Assembly (NCBI GenBank): GCA_964493425.1
Contig: CAZBMW010000018.1
Coordinates: 1-47,335 of the forward strand
From: CAYLMG01 sp964493425
Lineage (GTDB): Bacteria > Planctomycetota > Phycisphaerae > Sedimentisphaerales > Anaerobacaceae
Length of the DNA stretch: 47,335 nucleotides
Reading direction: 5' to 3'
A model generated the notes under the pieces. It made no database searches and was not told where the DNA came from. It was given only the letters and a program-made list of their open reading frames with translations. This document shows, in pieces, positions 32,822-41,298 of this stretch. Positions within the stretch are counted from its first letter, which is position 1. The number at the start of each line of letters is the position of its first letter. A program made the translations under genes and the position numbers.

Positions 32822-34246
32822 ATGTCAGAACAAGATAAAATCAAAAACATTTACGACAAACTCAGGGTAATCGGCCAGGCTATTGCACGGGTCAACGGCA
32901 ATAATACACACAGCGGGAACCTGGCTGTAAGAGACGCGGAGGATAAAGATGTTTTTTACATTACAGCAACAGGTGCCCAGTGCGGCGCACTTGTTCCCGA
33001 AGACATCGTACCAATTCATTTTTCAACTGTGAGCTGGGGAGATGCACGAGGTTCGACCGAATCCACGATACACAGGAAAATTCTTTCACTGCCGGGAATA
33101 AATGCAGCGATGCACGCTCATTTTTTAAATACGACTTGTCTATCTTTCGACACGAAGGAAAAACAGTTATTTTTACAGTTTCTCGGTGAAGATGACAAAG
33201 GCAGAGACAAATTTGCATTTCATCCGATAGATGCTTTCGGTGCATTCGCAATAGGCCAAGTTAGCGTCGATGATTTCTTTCAGCCGGTCGGCTCGACGGA
33301 GATGGAAGAAAGAATACCGAGTTACTTAGCTGAAAGTTATATCACAATAGTCAAAGGTCACGGCCCGTTCGTGAGAGGGTGCTGTGCGGAAGAGCTTTTG
33401 TATCGAGCCAGCGTGCTCGAATCGAGTGCGAAGCTTGCGATAAACTTAAGAAGAAGAGGCATTGATATTGTGCAAATACAAAAAAACATAATATCACAAG
33501 GTGCCGAAAATTTCTTTCCTGTTAAAGCTCACCAGCCCGATTTCAAATCCGGCGGCGAAAAGCAGGTGCAGGACCCGACAGTGCTGTTCGACTTCAAACA
33601 AAGGCTGAACTATAACTACGATAATGAAATCAGCGCGTACGGCAGCGGTTCGATGAGCCAGAAAATCTCGGCAGAACAGATGATTTACTGCCCGACATCG
33701 GCAGTGCCGGAAGGGCTTGATTTTCAATTATACCGCAAACCAAGTAAGTTCGAGGATGGCGACAGCACCGATTTAAAAATCCATAAGCTGATATACCAGA
33801 ACACACAACAAAATGCCTGTATGATTACAACCAATCCTACTATAACCGCTGAGGCAATGGCGCTATTAGCTGAACAGTTCGGGATTGACATTCTTTTGTG
33901 TAAAAAAACCGATATTGAATACACGGATAAAAGTCACCCTGCCGTTGTCCCGATAGATGCCGAGGCAAAATACCTTAACCCGCGTCTTGGACTGGTCGAT
34001 ATTCATCAGCTTACGAATATGACTGCCGACAACCCGATATTAAATATGCTTCGATGGTACAAGGGATGCTGCATTGTGGCAGGTTACGGAGTGATAAGTA
34101 CCGGCAAAACCACTCTCGAACAGGCGGCACACAATGCTTCAAGTGCTGAAAGAATCGGCAGATTCCGCACAGAAGCATACATAAACGAAAAGCTGCTCGG
34201 CGGCAGTGGTGTCAAAGTCTTCGAGCCGAAAAGAGAAAAGGTATAA
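32822..34246 (+). CDS. Tandem class II aldolase, candidate L-rhamnulose-1-phosphate aldolase
   Basis: A 474-residue protein made of two class II aldolase/adducin-type domains. In the first (about 1-220) the active site is intact: NTHSGNLAVRD phosphate-binding region near 28-38, a catalytic Glu at 80 (GSTESTIHRK), zinc ligands H98 and H100 (MHAHFL) and H180 (VKGHGPFVRG). The second (about 260-474) repeats the layout (GSGSMSQK, TDLKIHKLIY, ACMITTNPTITAEA, AGYGVISTG) but lacks all three histidines, so it is probably a non-catalytic partner domain. Expected reaction: L-rhamnulose-1-phosphate to DHAP and L-lactaldehyde. It starts 5 bases after the AOR gene and overlaps nothing. E. coli RhaD is a single-domain 274-residue protein, so this would be a distinct form. 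Confidence 0.85.
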   Translation: MSEQDKIKNIYDKLRVIGQAIARVNGNNTHSGNLAVRDAEDKDVFYITATGAQCGALVPEDIVPIHFSTVSWGDARGSTESTIHRKILSLPGINAAMHAHFLNTTCLSFDTKEKQLFLQFLGEDDKGRDKFAFHPIDAFGAFAIGQVSVDDFFQPVGSTEMEERIPSYLAESYITIVKGHGPFVRGCCAEELLYRASVLESSAKLAINLRRRGIDIVQIQKNIISQGAENFFPVKAHQPDFKSGGEKQVQDPTVLFDFKQRLNYNYDNEISAYGSGSMSQKISAEQMIYCPTSAVPEGLDFQLYRKPSKFEDGDSTDLKIHKLIYQNTQQNACMITTNPTITAEAMALLAEQFGIDILLCKKTDIEYTDKSHPAVVPIDAEAKYLNPRLGLVDIHQLTNMTADNPILNMLRWYKGCCIVAGYGVISTGKTTLEQAAHNASSAERIGRFRTEAYINEKLLGGSGVKVFEPKREKV

Positions 34247-34253
34247 AACAAAA

Positions 34254-34979
34254 ATGAAAGTAGCATTATTTGTTCCCTGTTTGAATGAGCATTTTTACCC
34301 TCAAACGGTGCTGTCGATGGTCAAGATATTCAAAAAGCTCGGTCTCGATGTCGAATATGTTGAGAATCAGACCTGCTGCGGTCAGCCTGGTTTCAATACC
34401 GGCTATTTCAAGGAAGTGATACCGTTAGCTGAACGGTTTATCGAACTTTTTCAAGACCAAGAGTACATTGTTGCACCGTCGGGCTCGTGTGTTTTTATGG
34501 TTCGTCGGCACTATGAACGGCTCGATATAGCAAAAAATTTAAAAGAAACTTACGAACATTTAAAAAACAGGATATACGAATTCACGGAATTTCTCATTGA
34601 CGTGCTTAAGGTTACGGATTTGGGCGGGACATTTGCTCATAAAGTTACCTATCACGATTCGTGTCATCTGGCGCGCGGGCTGGGTATAAGAGAGCAGCCG
34701 CGTAAGCTCATCCGAGCGATTAAGGATATTGATTTCGTCGAAATGGAAAACTCGGACGCCTGCTGTGGATTCGGGGGGACATTTTCTTACAAATGCCGTG
34801 ACATTTCCATCGAGATGGTTAAGCGAAAGTGCGAGTATATTGAGAAAAGCGGGGCTGAGTACTGCGTCGGAGCGGACCCGAGCTGCCTGATGAATATCAG
34901 CGGCTATTTGAAGAAAAACAAAAAGAACATAAGAACGATTCACATAGCCGATTTACTAGCTGAAAGTTTGAATTTATGA
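34254..34979 (+). CDS. lutA: L-lactate utilisation Fe-S protein LutA
   Basis: A 241-residue protein with two cysteine-rich CCG domains: NQTCCGQPGFNTG near residue 40 and NSDACCGFGGTFSYK near 170, with DSCHLARGLGIREQPR between. These bind iron-sulfur clusters in the LutABC complex that oxidises L-lactate to pyruvate. The ATG at 34254 starts the family wording MKVALFVPCLNE; the frame remains open upstream to 34206 within the aldolase gene, but that part is not homologous. It begins 7 bases after the aldolase stop, and its TGA overlaps the lutB ATG. Confidence 0.92.
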   Translation: MKVALFVPCLNEHFYPQTVLSMVKIFKKLGLDVEYVENQTCCGQPGFNTGYFKEVIPLAERFIELFQDQEYIVAPSGSCVFMVRRHYERLDIAKNLKETYEHLKNRIYEFTEFLIDVLKVTDLGGTFAHKVTYHDSCHLARGLGIREQPRKLIRAIKDIDFVEMENSDACCGFGGTFSYKCRDISIEMVKRKCEYIEKSGAEYCVGADPSCLMNISGYLKKNKKNIRTIHIADLLAESLNL

Positions 34980-36382
34980 AGACAACGCCGCTCAAAACCA
35001 AGAAATACGCTAAAAAGGCTGTCAAAGACCAAAGGCTGAAAGAAGCGTTATTTTCCGCCACCGAATCCACGATGGAATCCCGTCAGAAGATTATCGACCA
35101 ATTGCCCTACTGGGAGCAGCTTCGACAAAAAGCGCACGACATAAAAAAACAAACAATAGAAAACCTGGATAAATATCTCGAAGAATTCGAAAATAACTGC
35201 AACAAAAACGGTATCCATGTCCACTGGGCGGAAAATAGCGAGGACGCACAAAATATTGTCCTTCGGCTTGCCGAAGAGAATAATGTTCGAACGGTTGTGA
35301 AATCAAAATCCCTGACCACCGAGGAAATAGGTCTTAACAAAGTTCTCCTTGACAATAACATCCAGACATTCGAGACCGACCTGGGTGAGTTCATTGTCCA
35401 ACTGATGGGCCAGATTCCTTCTCATCTGGTTACTCCCGCCCTTCACTTAACCCGCCAAGACATCGGCAAGCTATTCAGTGAAAAATTCGGCTGTGAGTAC
35501 ACGGAAGAACCTACGGAACTGCTCGATATCGCAAGAGCAAAACTTCGCGAATTATTTCTGACTGCCGATATGGGTATCAGCGGAGCAAACTTCGGAATTG
35601 CCGATACCGGCTGTATTTGCGTACTCGAAAATGAGGCGAACGCTCACTTTGTCACGTCGCTGGCCAAAATCCATGTAGCGTTAATGGGGATTGAGAAAAT
35701 AATTCCGTCTTTGGACACCCTGCCCTACTTTTTGAAATTACTGCCGACCAACGCTACAGGCCAGAAGATTTCAACATACGTCAACTTTATAGGCGAACCG
35801 TCAGGTGACAAACTATCCGAAGGTCCTGAACAGGTACATATCATATTACTGGATAACGGCCGTACCAGGATTCTTCAAGAGCCGAGCTTAAGACAGACCT
35901 TATTCTGCATCCGCTGCGGGACGTGTCTGAATTTCTGCCCTGTTTATCAGCAAATCGGCGGCCATGCTTACGGCTGGGTATATATGGGCCCAATCGGAAT
36001 TAATCTGATTCCGTTGTATCTGGGGCTTTCCGTGGGGCGATACAGCCCGAGCTTGTGCTCGCTGTGCCGAGCCTGCCAGGAGATTTGTTCGACCAATATC
36101 GACTTGACCGAGCATATCCTGGAACTTCGCAATCGCATTGTCCAGACAGGCTATAATAGTAAAATTGAAAAGCTCGGAATGTCACTGTGGGCCTTTTTTG
36201 CCAGGCATCCGTTTCTTTACAAATTTGCAAGCAGCCTGCCGCGAATGCTACAGCGGCTTTGGCCGAAGGGAAAAGGTTTTCCAGCTCCCGGCTATACAAG
36301 AAAGCGCAGCCTGCCGCCCTTTGATAAGAAAGGGTTCAGGAAAAGATTCTACAAGCTGACAAATAATAAAAGGGAATATTAA
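34976..36382 (+). CDS. lutB: L-lactate utilisation Fe-S protein LutB
   Basis: A 468-residue cytosolic subunit. The N-terminal LUD domain (VRTVVKSKSLTTEEIGLN, TADMGISGANFGIADTG) is followed by two [4Fe-4S] motifs, CIRCGTCLNFCPVY near residue 311 and CSLCRACQEICSTNIDL near 361, and a C-terminal basic region (KGFPAPGYTRKR). It acts with LutA and LutC to pass electrons from L-lactate to the quinone or another acceptor. ATGA overlap with lutA. Confidence 0.94.
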   Translation: MKTTPLKTKKYAKKAVKDQRLKEALFSATESTMESRQKIIDQLPYWEQLRQKAHDIKKQTIENLDKYLEEFENNCNKNGIHVHWAENSEDAQNIVLRLAEENNVRTVVKSKSLTTEEIGLNKVLLDNNIQTFETDLGEFIVQLMGQIPSHLVTPALHLTRQDIGKLFSEKFGCEYTEEPTELLDIARAKLRELFLTADMGISGANFGIADTGCICVLENEANAHFVTSLAKIHVALMGIEKIIPSLDTLPYFLKLLPTNATGQKISTYVNFIGEPSGDKLSEGPEQVHIILLDNGRTRILQEPSLRQTLFCIRCGTCLNFCPVYQQIGGHAYGWVYMGPIGINLIPLYLGLSVGRYSPSLCSLCRACQEICSTNIDLTEHILELRNRIVQTGYNSKIEKLGMSLWAFFARHPFLYKFASSLPRMLQRLWPKGKGFPAPGYTRKRSLPPFDKKGFRKRFYKLTNNKREY

Positions 36383-36396
36383 ACACAAAGGTGACT

Positions 36397-37080
36397 ATGA
36401 GTAACAGCAGACAAACAATCCTGAGCAACATAAGAGAGTCATTGAAGACTACATCACAAATATCAGATTTGTATACTCAACCGGAACAGCAACTTCAAAA
36501 AAAGATTATTGCAAACAGGCCGAAAACGAAAAATGAGCTTTGGAAACAATTCAAAAAAGAGCTTCAAGAAGTCAATGGTGAGTTTCAACTATTCGAGAAC
36601 AATGACAATATAGCCGGGCATATCGGTGATTTTCTCAAAGAGAACAACTACAAACAACTTGCAATTTCCGGAGACGAAATTTGCCAACAGGTCGCAGAAA
36701 AAATTAAAACAGGAGATAGCGAAGTCGAAATCATTCAGGCAACGTCATTTTCAGGCGAGGACAGAAAAGCAAATCTTGCGGAAATTGCGGTATCTTTGGT
36801 AGCAGCACACTGGGCTATAGCCGAAATCGGCTCGGTGGTATTTGTATATGACCAAAGCCGAACCTCATATCCACATTTTTTATCAGAGACGGTTTTTGCT
36901 ATCGCCCATTATGAAAAAATCGCAGCAGACATATTTGAACTTTTCGAGAAAGTAGAACCTGAGCAGGCAAAAAATATGGTTATTGTCACCGGCCCCAGCC
37001 GAACAGCGGACATTGAAAAAACATTGATTCTGGGTGCACACGGCCCACGCCGATTTATTGTGACAGCATTAGCCGAATAA
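36397..37080 (+). CDS. lutC: L-lactate utilisation protein LutC
   Basis: A 227-residue LUD-domain protein; typical wording is AEIAVSLVAAHWAIAEIGSV, SRTSYPHFLSETVFAIAHYE and the end IVTGPSRTADIEKTLILGAHGPR (split here as IVTGPSRTADIEKTLI and GAHGPRR). The third LutABC component. The ATG at 36397 has AAAGGTG directly upstream; GTG 36391 is also in frame. Last gene of the rightward operon; its stop is only 9 bases from the convergent GH106 stop, and no clear terminator lies between. Confidence 0.92.
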   Translation: MSNSRQTILSNIRESLKTTSQISDLYTQPEQQLQKKIIANRPKTKNELWKQFKKELQEVNGEFQLFENNDNIAGHIGDFLKENNYKQLAISGDEICQQVAEKIKTGDSEVEIIQATSFSGEDRKANLAEIAVSLVAAHWAIAEIGSVVFVYDQSRTSYPHFLSETVFAIAHYEKIAADIFELFEKVEPEQAKNMVIVTGPSRTADIEKTLILGAHGPRRFIVTALAE

Positions 37081-37089
37081 ACAGTTTTT

Positions 37090-39837
37090 TTAAGGCTGAA
37101 TCTTAGCCTGCGGTATCAGGCGAACAGGACCGAGAAGTCCTGAATCGCGTAACGGCCAGCTTGAAGCATCGAAAGGCCGATAGTCCACGTTGACGACATT
37201 GATATCATAAAAGTACTTCCAGTTCACACCGCGCCGGTCCATATCACGAATGCGATTGGCTGCAAGATTAGTAACTTCAATTTCCAACACATTTTTCCCG
37301 GAATGCAGGTATTTGCCAACTCGATATTGGAACGGTTCACTCCAAAGCGTTACGAGCTTTCGGCCATTAAGATTAATGCGGGCACTTTCACAAACACGGC
37401 CCAAATCTAAAATCCAGTCATCGGCCTTTTGGGCCGGCGCATCAAATTCGATTCTGTACCGTGCAGTACCCGCGAAACATTTTGCCTTCGAATCGTCAAG
37501 TTCTGTCCAAGATATTAACTTTTCCATTTGACAATTCTTTGGTAGCTCCGGTCCGCCATCGATGAAAGTTACCTGCCAATTGCCATCGACCGAAACTGCC
37601 CCTGTTTTTGAATGTATATACTGCCACTTAGGGCCTTGAAGATGCTTGTCGGTGAAAGTTTGCAGAATAATTGACTGGCCGGGCTGTAATTGAAGATATA
37701 CCTGAGTTGAATCGCTACTGCTGCGAAGCTCAGCCAGTCCAATTGAATTACAAAATCGAGGGTCCATCAAAACCGCCGACTGTGCGTGCCTGCCAAGTGA
37801 AATCCATTGCTCGGCGGGACTGTCTGAACGGTTAACAAAAAAGTAATAATACCCCTGCGGGTGTGAACGACGAACAAATCTAATTCCCACATCAACCGCC
37901 GGCTCACGCGGCACATCCGCTATCTGCAGCATTACCTCGAGCTCACCCTGCATCAATCTTCCCTTACCGACAGAGGCCTGCTGAATTTGTGGATTCGAAG
38001 TTTTGCTGAATTTTAGACGGCTGAACATTTCTTTAAGCTCTGAACGGCGTTTGTCCAAATCCGCCAGGCCTGGAACATCCGCGGGTAGTGACTGCTGAAA
38101 AAGGACAGTCGCACCCGACTCGGCAAGTTGTACGAGTTTTTGCATCGTCGCAGCAGGCATAAGATTACAGCGGGGAATTACGATAACATCATATTCGTTT
38201 TCCGAAAGAATTATTTTACCATTGAGGCAATTTGCCTGAGCCAGGAATTGGTCGGAGAGTTCATCAAAGGTAAATCCCTTGTTCCACAGTGTCATAGCAG
38301 CATTGTAAAAGAAAGACTTATACAGCCACTCGGCCTGATTGTGTATCGTGAACGGCATAGTTAGATTTTTCTCATTATGCCAAAAATCATAAACGGGCAT
38401 ATACAGCAAAATATTATTATCCGGTTTTCCCGACTGCAAAATCGACTGACAACGGGTGACATAGGCATTATATGCGGGCAGGTCGCGCCACAGGCTGCTA
38501 TCAGGGCCGAAATTGACCGAGGCATAGAACTGCCATCCCGGCCAAGGTGCCTGGCTCGGAGAATAGGGAATTCCATGAAAGAAAATATGGTTCACACCTG
38601 CCAGAAACAAAAAATCTGTTGCAGATTTAACATCCGCGAGCGAAGCCTGAAAGTGCTCTTTCAACCAGGTAAAAGATTCGGAAGAAGCCAATGTTTTGCC
38701 GTTTAAATGGGCTGCTGAAGAGGCAAATTTCAACATCGGTATCTGACGCTCATCTACCGAACGAAAGATTTCAGTCTCAGGAATATCCGCAGCGGCATAG
38801 AGGTCAATCAGATTGGCCGGCGCTCCGTGGGCCTGATTACGGGAAAGGCTTCCGTAGCCGTGACACCATTGTGTCCACCGCTTAATATAAGCAATGTGTA
38901 AATCGGAAATCGTTTGTCGATAATCGCACTTTAGGCGAGCGACAATCTCATCCGGCCCATCGCCAAACAAAGCCTCTAATCTGTCCCGCAGGTCGTATCC
39001 TCTTAGAGATTCGAATTTATCGAAGAAATCACGAGTCCAGTTCGCTCCATAATATTCAAATGAATCCTGAAATTGACAACGCGGCATTTTACCCTTAAAG
39101 CCTTCAAAGGCCTTATCAAAATCCGACAGATAGCCGTCCAAAGCCGAAATGGAATACGGGTCGAGCACGTACCCTTCGCCGCCTGGAGCAGCACGTTTCA
39201 CTCTTTGGATGGGTGTTCTAACTGCAACTTCATAAATTGTCCACTGCCCGTGGGGAGCAGTCCATCCGAGCCAGCCGTCTTTGACTTTATCTGTCAGCTC
39301 AATCCTTTCACCTTCATTCAACACCGCCAATAGATACTGCAGGTTGCTTCTGCGGTCTCGAGGAATTCGTGCCGAGAGCTGTTCGCCTTGCTGGACAGTA
39401 TAGCTTTGAAGAAGAACACCCTCGGAAGCATTTTTATCCGTGACGTTCGGCCCACCAAACGGCCAGCCGGTACCGGTGGTCACATCGACTCCAAGACCCA
39501 ATTTTTCTGCTTCAAGAGTTGTATGTTCGAGCATTTTCATCCATTGCGGCGAAAGGAAGTCAATGAATCGGTCTTCATAGCCTTTTACGCCGTAGATTGG
39601 GCAGATTTCGACACCACCCAGGCCGGCGTTATGATACTGAGTAAGAAGATTAGTCAGGTTCGGCTCGTCAACGGCACTGCCCAGCCACCACCAGCGTGAC
39701 CAGGGACGGTTTGTCTGTGTCGGCTTCGGCCAGGACAATTCATCCGGCAGAGAAGTATCCTTCTTCCGGGATTGAGACGAGATGCACGAAATAAAAAGCA
39801 AAGGTATCAGGATTAATACAAATTTGCGTACCATCAT
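37090..39837 (-). CDS. GH106 alpha-L-rhamnosidase, lipoprotein
   Basis: A 915-residue exported enzyme. The signal peptide ends in a lipobox (LLFISC, Cys18). Family wording: RPWSRWWWLGSAVDEPNL, GLGGVEICPIYGVKG, TGTGWPFGGPNV, FQDSFEYYGANWTRDF near residue 258, SSESFTWLKEHFQ near 390 and HIFFHGIPYSP near 420. These match GH106 rhamnosidases, which remove alpha-L-rhamnose from rhamnogalacturonan-type pectins. A C-terminal galactose-binding-like beta domain follows (residues ~760-915). A strong SD (GGAGGTTG) precedes MMVRK. It is the last gene of the pectin cluster and faces lutC. Confidence 0.92.
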   Translation of the reverse strand: MMVRKFVLILIPLLFISCISSQSRKKDTSLPDELSWPKPTQTNRPWSRWWWLGSAVDEPNLTNLLTQYHNAGLGGVEICPIYGVKGYEDRFIDFLSPQWMKMLEHTTLEAEKLGLGVDVTTGTGWPFGGPNVTDKNASEGVLLQSYTVQQGEQLSARIPRDRRSNLQYLLAVLNEGERIELTDKVKDGWLGWTAPHGQWTIYEVAVRTPIQRVKRAAPGGEGYVLDPYSISALDGYLSDFDKAFEGFKGKMPRCQFQDSFEYYGANWTRDFFDKFESLRGYDLRDRLEALFGDGPDEIVARLKCDYRQTISDLHIAYIKRWTQWCHGYGSLSRNQAHGAPANLIDLYAAADIPETEIFRSVDERQIPMLKFASSAAHLNGKTLASSESFTWLKEHFQASLADVKSATDFLFLAGVNHIFFHGIPYSPSQAPWPGWQFYASVNFGPDSSLWRDLPAYNAYVTRCQSILQSGKPDNNILLYMPVYDFWHNEKNLTMPFTIHNQAEWLYKSFFYNAAMTLWNKGFTFDELSDQFLAQANCLNGKIILSENEYDVIVIPRCNLMPAATMQKLVQLAESGATVLFQQSLPADVPGLADLDKRRSELKEMFSRLKFSKTSNPQIQQASVGKGRLMQGELEVMLQIADVPREPAVDVGIRFVRRSHPQGYYYFFVNRSDSPAEQWISLGRHAQSAVLMDPRFCNSIGLAELRSSSDSTQVYLQLQPGQSIILQTFTDKHLQGPKWQYIHSKTGAVSVDGNWQVTFIDGGPELPKNCQMEKLISWTELDDSKAKCFAGTARYRIEFDAPAQKADDWILDLGRVCESARINLNGRKLVTLWSEPFQYRVGKYLHSGKNVLEIEVTNLAANRIRDMDRRGVNWKYFYDINVVNVDYRPFDASSWPLRDSGLLGPVRLIPQAKIQP

Positions 39838-39874
39838 TTCAACCTCCGGAAAATTATCGTTTGTGTTGATTAAG

Positions 39875-41257
39875 CTACAAACCTGTCATATTTTGACAGT
39901 TCTCGAGTTTGACTTCGGAGTCGTCTTCAGCTTCAATAGTGACATTCTTAAATGTCCAGTTTTCAGCATTTTTGATTAGGCCAGCTTTCTGCCCCTTTAT
40001 GGTGACATTCTCCAGCAGAAAACGCCCTGCTTTTTGTTTCTGATGTCCCTGCACAGAAAATGCCGTTTCACAATCCACCGCCTTTACGTTTCGAATGGTT
40101 ATATCACGGATGTAAGGGGTGCCCTGTTTTTCAGGGACCTTTTGCATTAGAACCTGCCAATGGCGCGGCAGTTCCTTTCCTTCCGCCTCAAGCTGCTCTC
40201 GAATCTCATCCGGAACGGTATTGTAGGCCGGAAACCAGTCGTAATTTAATTCGATTGGATATTCGACTCCCTCCATTTCAATGTCGTGATACTCGATATC
40301 AGTAACGGTTCCACCGCGACCCTGCGTGGATTTGAAACGTATTCCGGCCCTTGTGCCGTACGCTTTGAGATTATAAACCTTGACGTTCCGTATCCCGCCC
40401 GAGGTTTCGCTTCCACAGGTAATCAGGCCGTAACCTTCGCGGGCGATACAGTCGCGAATTATCACATTTTCGGTGGGCTTATCGACGCGAAGGCCGTCGG
40501 CATCGCGGCCGGCCTTGAGGCAGAAATTATCATCGTGACAATCAATATCGCAGTTCTGGACAAGAATATTAGTGGAAGAGTCGATGTCAATGCCGTCTGT
40601 GCTGGGGCCGCCTTCTTCGCCACGGTTGGCGCGAATCGTCAGTCCATCCACCAAAACATTCGTGCTGAAACATATATGCACCGTCCAGAAGCCCGGCTCT
40701 TTTAAGGTCAAACCTTCGACGGATACATTAGACGATTTGTAAACAAGAATCAGTCTCGGCCGTTTGCAGTCATAATCGACAATCCATCGAAGCCCTTTCT
40801 TCTCGTATTCGTCACGCATCTTCCAGTAACGGTCCCACCACATCTTGCCGGAACCGTCGATGGTTCCCTCACCATATATTTTGACACCGGAGAGGTTATG
40901 CGCATTTATAAGAGCAGCGGGCCAGGTTATTTCAATTCCTGCGACACGGGTAAAAACCTGCGGATAAGCAGAATCATCCTGAACGCCCTTGATGACAACT
41001 TTCTTATCCACACGAAGGTCAACTTTGTCTTTCAGGAAGATTGAGCCGGTCAGGTAAGTGCCCGGTGAAAAGACGACCGTGCCGCCTCCAGCTTTCGAGC
41101 AGGCGTCGATAGCTTTCTGAATAGCTTCGGTGCAGACAGTATTGCCGTCGGGTTTGGCACCGTAATCGCAGGCGTTGAATTCGGCTGAAGTGGCGGTACA
41201 TCCAGAGATAAGCGAAAAAAAGCAGATGAACAGGCTGTTAAGAATTCTCTTTTCCAT
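39875..41257 (-). CDS. GH28 polygalacturonase/rhamnogalacturonan hydrolase-like lipoprotein
   Basis: A 460-residue right-handed beta-helix protein with a lipobox (SLISGC, Cys20). Start of fold: ACDYGAKPDGNTVCTEAIQK and GGGTVVFSPGTYLTGSI. Catalytic blocks: STDGIDIDSS at 219-228, HDDNFCLKAGRD at 241-252 and RAGIRFKS at 303-310. The third GH28 block, normally G-H-G, reads GYGLITCGSE (275-284), so the usual His is Tyr; activity may be altered or directed to rhamnogalacturonan or another galacturonoside. AAGGAG precedes the ATG. It lies between the GH106 gene and the GH2/GH43 fusion. Confidence 0.9.
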   Translation of the reverse strand: MEKRILNSLFICFFSLISGCTATSAEFNACDYGAKPDGNTVCTEAIQKAIDACSKAGGGTVVFSPGTYLTGSIFLKDKVDLRVDKKVVIKGVQDDSAYPQVFTRVAGIEITWPAALINAHNLSGVKIYGEGTIDGSGKMWWDRYWKMRDEYEKKGLRWIVDYDCKRPRLILVYKSSNVSVEGLTLKEPGFWTVHICFSTNVLVDGLTIRANRGEEGGPSTDGIDIDSSTNILVQNCDIDCHDDNFCLKAGRDADGLRVDKPTENVIIRDCIAREGYGLITCGSETSGGIRNVKVYNLKAYGTRAGIRFKSTQGRGGTVTDIEYHDIEMEGVEYPIELNYDWFPAYNTVPDEIREQLEAEGKELPRHWQVLMQKVPEKQGTPYIRDITIRNVKAVDCETAFSVQGHQKQKAGRFLLENVTIKGQKAGLIKNAENWTFKNVTIEAEDDSEVKLENCQNMTGL

Positions 41258-41298
41258 AACAACTCCTTGTAATAAAAAAGTTTAAGATACCTTTCTGA

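Noticed and set aside
37081..37115. Terminator between lutC and GH106
   Set aside because: A weak AGGCT/AGCCT stem is present, but the T-run is on the wrong side of it for both strands.
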